Below are positions 58,395 through 64,000 of a DNA stretch of 64,000 bases, piece by piece. The stretch lies in the NCBI GenBank assembly GCA_026874595.1, contig CM049312.1:24609956-24673955 (forward strand), written 5' to 3'. This stretch comes from Sipunculus nudus. Its lineage: Eukaryota > Annelida > Sipuncula > Golfingiida > Sipunculidae. The position numbers and the translations under genes are program-made. The stretch's first letter is position 1. The number at the start of each line of letters is the position of its first letter. The notes beneath the pieces are model-generated. The model did no database searches. It was not told the origin of the DNA and saw only the letters and a list, made by a program, of their open reading frames with translations.

Positions 58395-59461
58395 ATTATA
58401 TATATATAGCTCTGCAAATTTGTACCCGGTCCTCCTTTGTACATTTAAGCAGATTTAGGTTATCTTTAACTGAGGGCATAAGAGTTGAGTAATATGGTGC
58501 TACTGGGTTCAATATGTAACCGGTTGTCTAAAAGTGTTGGCAGATTTACTGCATGCATGGACTATAGTGGTCCGGACATTGATGACTTTATATCAGTGCC
58601 TTGGCAAGATATTCTTTTGTACCACAAGTGATAATATATTTCAAATGGGATTATATTATAGAGATAATATTTCAATAGAAATTATGAATTTTTGTAAAAA
58701 TGTCTGTTTTTCAGAGTTGCGTGAATCCTTTAATCAACGTATTTTTCCTTTGTAAACTAAAATTTAACAGAATCTTTATTATAACGAGGTTTTTTTCTTT
58801 ATATATAAGACCGCAGTTTGTGTAAACTAGTAGGTGACATTCCTGAAATACATGTCATGCAGTCTAGTGTTATCAAAACCACTTGCAGTTACCGGAGCCA
58901 AGCATGTGTATAAGGTTTGTCTACTGCGGCGGATGCCCCTCGACCGTGCTGTCACACCCCGAACATCTCAGTCTCGGTATAAATAAATGAGCTGCTTTCA
59001 GTAGATCTTGATAAGAAGGCACAAGACTGACCCTTTATTCAAGGACGCACTTGCACGTCACAAGCAGTCCTTAGGGCCGTGACCCTATATCTCCAGTGCA
59101 TGGTATATAGACAGAAAACATTCTTGAATACCTAACAGCTATATATTATATACCCATCTAAATCTATAAACCCATATTGATATTATATATTATATATCCA
59201 TCTAAATCTATAAACCCATAGTGATATTAGTGTGTACTCGTGTATTTTCTTCAAATTCGTGAACAGTTTGTTGTTTTTATTATCTGTATAAGCTCTATTT
59301 CCATTCCATCGAGCAATCAAGCAATATAGCTTCTCGCAGAATAAACAATAAAGCTATAACATACACACAATGACATAAATATACATATATAGTAATGATC
59401 TATTGCAAATGTGTGGTCTATATACTGTACAATAAAATTAAATAATTGAAAATTATAAAAT
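55478..59461. other. Non-coding, no supported gene
   Basis: (TG)n-type repeat at about 56000-56070; a 13-bp perfect inverted repeat AGTTGATTGAAAT/ATTTCAATCAACT (57359-57371 and 57403-57415) inside 57350-58140, where TTGGTTG/CAATCAA words recur; (AT)n at about 58340-58392; a tandem of CCATCTAAATCTATAAACCC (59150-59225). Confidence 0.55.
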
Positions 59462-59607
59462 GATATATTATTTCATGGGACATTCAAGGAGGACAAATAT
59501 ATATATTTTTTTCATGGTGCCCCTTTACTATATATAAAATGATATATTATTTCATGGGACATTCAAGGAGGACAAATATATATATTTTTTTCATGGTGCC
59601 CCTTTAC
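59455..59607. repeat. Two-copy 79-bp tandem duplication
   Basis: GATATATTATTTCATGGGAC starts at 59462 and 59541; the copies are essentially identical through CATGGTGCCCCTTTAC. Confidence 0.92.
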
Positions 59608-59929
59608 ACAAATGTTGAAGATATCGATGAATATATACCACGCATTCTCTAGTGGAAATGCCCATTGCTGTTGGCCTATGCTGTAAACTTAACAGATATA
59701 GACAAGTGCAAGAGCCTCCTTTACTTCTATGCTCTTTGAGTAAAATTTAATCAAGTTCCATTTGTTTATAATATTGTATAGATTAATATGGAATCGTATG
59801 CAGTTTGATACTAGATACTGGATAGCTTGGTCATAAATTTGCATATAGACCGAACAATACAAAAAGGGGTCAATCATCCGATTATTGTTCACACAAACTA
59901 CTACAAATACCCGTTGTCTTATTTGCTTA

Positions 59930-60137
59930 CGTAGCACAGTTAGCACATTTGAGTAGCTAGCATAAAGTAAGAAACTAAAGTCCATGAGGGCCTGCTGCTT
60001 TCCTTTATATTAGCTTTGCATAAGTTAAAAAGATACCTTAACACTTCTCTATATTTTATAATTGATTGTGGGGCGGATCCAGGATTTAGCCAGTGAATGT
60101 GTTAATGTGGGGGGGGGGGGCTAATGGATACTAACAG

Positions 60138-60202
<65 letters not shown>

Positions 60203-60765
60203 TTCAATAACCACCAGATTCAATAACCACCAAACTTCATTCAGAATTTTGCCAGTTGACAAAGCAAGGAACTTAGCAAATACATCTGGAAATTAAAAGA
60301 TAGCAAAATGCGCCATAATATCACTTGAATACTGAAAAGGCAAAACCCTATTCCCCGGCAATAAATAGATGTAACCTATGTCTCTGGGAACATACTTTGT
60401 CATATATGCCAGCCCCAACTTGCAACCCTCAACAAGCGGAACGTGCAAACACGCTAATACATTTCTTCTACGGAACCTGACACGCTAGTATCAAGCAACC
60501 GACAAGGGACAGGCCAGCACTGAATCGCATCATCAGTCTCAACAATACACTCAAACCCCAACCCAAGATTCAGAACAGGAGCTGGCCCTCAAGATTGATA
60601 AACGACAAGGTACAGCTGACCCTGACCCCAGTAAACTTACTTTAAACAAAGACCCCGGTAACCGGGACGCTGCATCATCTGAAGAGTACCACAGGGGCTG
60701 AGCGTGTGGTACGAAACTTATTAGTAAAAAAATGCCTGATGAAAACTTGGTTTAGTTCATTTTAT

Positions 60766-60823
<58 letters not shown>

Positions 60824-61129
60824 GTATGTACTTGTGATGTTCAAAATGTTATAATGAGTGAATACGTTTCCTGAATATAAGTCACTTTATACCTTTAACA
60901 ACTCATTTGAGAAATATCAACAGTTATTAATTTATAAGAGAAATTAAGAGCCATTAGATGTTCACAAAAAATACTATAAATACTCGTCTAATGTGTTTAC
61001 GTAGCACAGTTTAAGTCCATGTACAGTAGGCTCCTGCTTTCCTATATATTAGATTTGCATAAGTTGAAAAGATACCTTAACACTTCTCTATATTTTATAA
61101 TTGATTGTGGGGCGGATCCAGGATTTAGC

Positions 61130-61162
<33 letters not shown>

Positions 61163-61178
61163 CGGGGGGCTAGTGGAT

Positions 61179-61218
<40 letters not shown>

Positions 61219-61250
61219 GTATTTACTTTTGATTTTCAAAATGTTATAAT
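59930..61250. repeat. Local duplication, about 1.04 kb apart, each copy ending in an AT microsatellite
   Basis: CTTCTCTATATTTTATAATT … GGGGCGGATCCAGGATTTAG occurs near 60045-60090 and 61085-61125, preceded in both by TTACGTAGCACAGTT and TTTGCATAAGTT. After CCAGTG one copy has a G tract (about 60110) and the other a (TG)n tract (61131-61160). Both continue into (AT)n (60141-60199; 61182-61215). A third (AT)n lies at 60768-60821. Confidence 0.85.
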
Positions 61251-64000
61251 CACTTTATGCCTATATAAAATTCATTTTAAAAATATCAACAGTAATTAAT
61301 AGATGAGAGAAAATAAGAGCTATTAGATTTTACCAGCATCACGTTCAAACTATTGTAAGCACCAAGTTTTAATCTAACATGAAGTAATTTTATGTACGTT
61401 GAGATATTTTTGCAAATCTTGAAATCGTTGTAAATTGGTACAAATGTGTAAATTATAATATGTTCCCGAGACATATAGCTTACCACTGGAAAACACATAG
61501 ATAGATTTAGACAAAGTGTTAATGGCTTAAAAGTCAGGATATTCACATTACGTGTATTTAATCTGGATATTTACAGCTTGTAGTGCAAGAAATTTTTAAT
61601 CCAAGCAAAGAGAGATGTAAGGTACAGTTCACAAACTCGGTGGTTGAATAATAGGTCTGTTCATATTAATAAAAATATTTTGTAGATGATCCGTTTAACC
61701 TCTAAATGTTTTTAAATGTTCTTTCTGGCACTCCGCGTCTCCTCAAAGTGCCTTTTTAATATAACATTTTAATATAGACGAATCAACCAAGCCGCTAAAT
61801 GAATCTTTAATTTTGCATGGGGGAGGTATAATTTTCCCACAAAATGACGGCGTTTATAGTTATATAATGAATAAAATGATTTGGACATTAGTTTTGTTTT
61901 TGCTTTTAACCGATTTATAAATAAAATAACACATAACTATATATAAATAATCTCTTGTTACGGTATCATATGAACACATTTGCCCACTGATGTAAATAAT
62001 TCTTTCTTTATTTATACCAACAGAGAATCAGTTATAAAACAAAAACACAAATACATACTACATTCAAATACATTATACACCGTATTAGAATGGGCAGACT
62101 CATTTATTAATATTATTCTCGAACTAATCTGCAGAATTTCTTAAGATACTATATATCCGCTGAATATTGAACTATATACCTGATGGACCCTTTATATACC
62201 GAATAGATTTTCAGTTGGATATTATCTCAATAAAATATACACACATATTTTTTACATTTATTTTATTGCCCTGTGCTCGTGGCAAGAATTTAATACACCT
62301 GCACATTTATACCTGAAGACCTGGTTAGTGATGAAGTTAACATTTGCGAACCGCAATGGAGCGCGGGGGCACTCAGGTTTTCGATGATCTTTGACTGGTT
62401 ACTATTGTTGGATATATAAAGAATAGGTTGATGTGAAGAAAACATGCAAGATGTATTAAATGTACGTTTTAGGGCAAGGAAACTGTTCCTGAAGAAAGAA
62501 ACGGAAATACGATACCGGGTTAGTCCCAGAAGTGGACCAAGGGGGGTCCAGGGGATCTTTTACCTCCTCTTGAGCCGGCGCACCTTTTTTTTAATCGTAT
62601 CAGACCAATTTTGTGGCCTGGAACTCCCGCAAACACCCCACCTCCACCCCATTTCCGGAAATGGAGACCTTATATTAAATTTTGTCATTTATCCTACTTG
62701 GTTGAACCCCTCGTTTTTATAAAGCGAGAATCATGAGTTTTTCACATGTACTGATACGCACGGCCACAGTCCAGAGCCTGGGTCAAATGTCAGGCCAAAC
62801 ATGCCCAAATTCGTCACTGAAACAATTGTTATCCATATGAACAATACAGTCCTTAATCCACTCGGGCAATCCGGTCTTTGCCGAACGGAAGGCACTTCAT
62901 TTTTCAGTGGCAACCTCTACGCTAATCAGAAAACTGGCATAAAAAAAATCAAATGATGTGTACATTAAAATTTATTTATTATCATATCGGCGAGGTCACT
63001 GTGGGAACAACAACTTTTAAATAAAGCATGGCACAGTGTCATATTCGCAACGCGGTTTCAGAGAACACTGCGAAGAAAGGTGGACCGAATTTCTTTGATA
63101 AGTATATAAGAAGATAACTAGGAGTTTAAATTACTTTTCCTTGTGTGCAGTCCGATGCAAACAACCTATCTCTTTTGTGTACAAGTCTGGATGTATAATA
63201 ACGGTTTTTTTTTAAATTTTTATCTATTATTGTGAATATATATGTGTAATTGATAACTGATACCTTTGTGACCTATAATAAATGTTCCATGAAACAATAC
63301 TGTTGGTTTTAAATGTTGTTCATTTACTAGTTTCTCTTACCGTTTATAAAGGATTATCTTTTCACCAGAGGCTTGGAAAGTCCCGGATGAGAAACCATGC
63401 ATAATTAGACAAATTTAATGTCTGACACACGCATTTCTTACGATATTTAACGCAGCTTTTGTCTTCGATGCAGTTGAAAGGGTGATTAAAGTTTCATACA
63501 CGGGAAATGCAAAGAAATATGAGTTTGTATATTTTTCTGAAAAAAAAAACCACACTGATTCCATGCAGCGGGGGGGGGGGGGGGGGGAGGATGGCTTGTT
63601 ATATAAACTATAATACGAGGCACTCTCAATGGCTCAGATGTTGGCGTTCATAGTCAGTATAAGGGTTCAGGAAACCGGAGGACCCGGAAGAAACTACCGA
63701 CCTTTAATCCATGCACTCCTATAGCAATGCGGATAATCGAAGTCAGGTCACCAGCGGAGAGCTAGGGCCGAGCGTTTTAACACTCAGCTGTCCAGGTCCC
63801 ATATATGTTCCTGAATATCAGAGTGCGGTTACATTACCCCCTCCCCCCCCCCCCTTCTTAAAAGTTCCTCACGAAAAAAAAAACACACAAAATAATGGTT
63901 CTGCACTTTCTAGGCCTTTTCAATAGAATACCCGAAAGGATTCAACAAAACGCCCCTTTTTATGGAGCACTTTATGGTGAAGATAAATGTTAAAGTGCCA
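61251..64000. other. Non-coding, no supported gene
   Basis: 62520-62660 carries the GGGGGGTCCAGGGGATC … TTTTGTGGCC element also found at 25.3 kb. A G18 tract lies at about 63570 and a C tract near 63845. The ORF at 62731-62913 (minus) has no recognisable domain. Confidence 0.55.

Noticed and set aside
62731-62913. 60-residue minus-strand ORF and overlapping frames that look mildly protein-like
   Set aside because: No frame combines an acceptor, a donor and a recognisable domain.

Overview
The window is animal, almost certainly molluscan and most likely bivalve, nuclear DNA. The support is AT-rich sequence with long (AT)n and poly-C/poly-G tracts, many interspersed repeats carrying AGGTCA satellite motifs, and multi-exon genes built from C-type lectin, thrombospondin-1 and sushi domains with phase-1 introns. 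No species can be named from sequence alone. Host coding sequence is a small fraction and all of it is on the minus strand. Exon coordinates come from splice consensus, reading phase and domain logic, with no transcript data.

Gene 1 (21.3 kb down to beyond base 1) has a signal-peptide exon, two TSP1 exons of 150 bp each, two C-type lectin domains each split over two exons, then a very large exon holding a sushi (CCP) domain followed by a Thr/Ser/Pro-rich mucin-like array of about 46 repeats of 144 bp that runs off the left edge. It reads as a secreted or membrane-attached, heavily O-glycosylated lectin-like protein. The 6.7-kb plus-strand ORF over the array is a shadow of the minus-strand coding frame.

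Gene 2 (about 42.05 to 24.73 kb, same strand and order) looks like a head-to-tail paralogue in decay. Its signal-peptide-like exon has lost the ATG, its TSP1 exon has a frameshift and a stop, and one sushi exon is 1 nt short. A second sushi exon and a terminal transmembrane exon remain. Flanking sequence shows that about 14.5-22.5 kb and 37.4-43.6 kb derive from one duplicated segment.

The rest is mainly mobile DNA. A young Ty3/gypsy-like LTR element (45221-50897) has LTRs differing at 3 of 301 positions, a gag with a CCHC knuckle, a textbook -1 frameshift signal, protease and the start of reverse transcriptase. A large internal deletion follows, then an integrase tail and an unrecognised 332-residue two-zinc-finger ORF in the env position, preceded by a splice-acceptor-like site. 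Two Helitron-like non-autonomous elements (32480-33746 and 52108-55007) carry internal satellites. There is also a pogo/Tigger-like DNA element with TA target duplication (11693-12776), a foldback MITE, two LINE remnants, a THAP-like fragment, a possible solo LTR with a TATA box, and several local duplications. From 55 to 64 kb I see only repeats and no supportable gene. I saw no tRNA, rRNA or CRISPR array.
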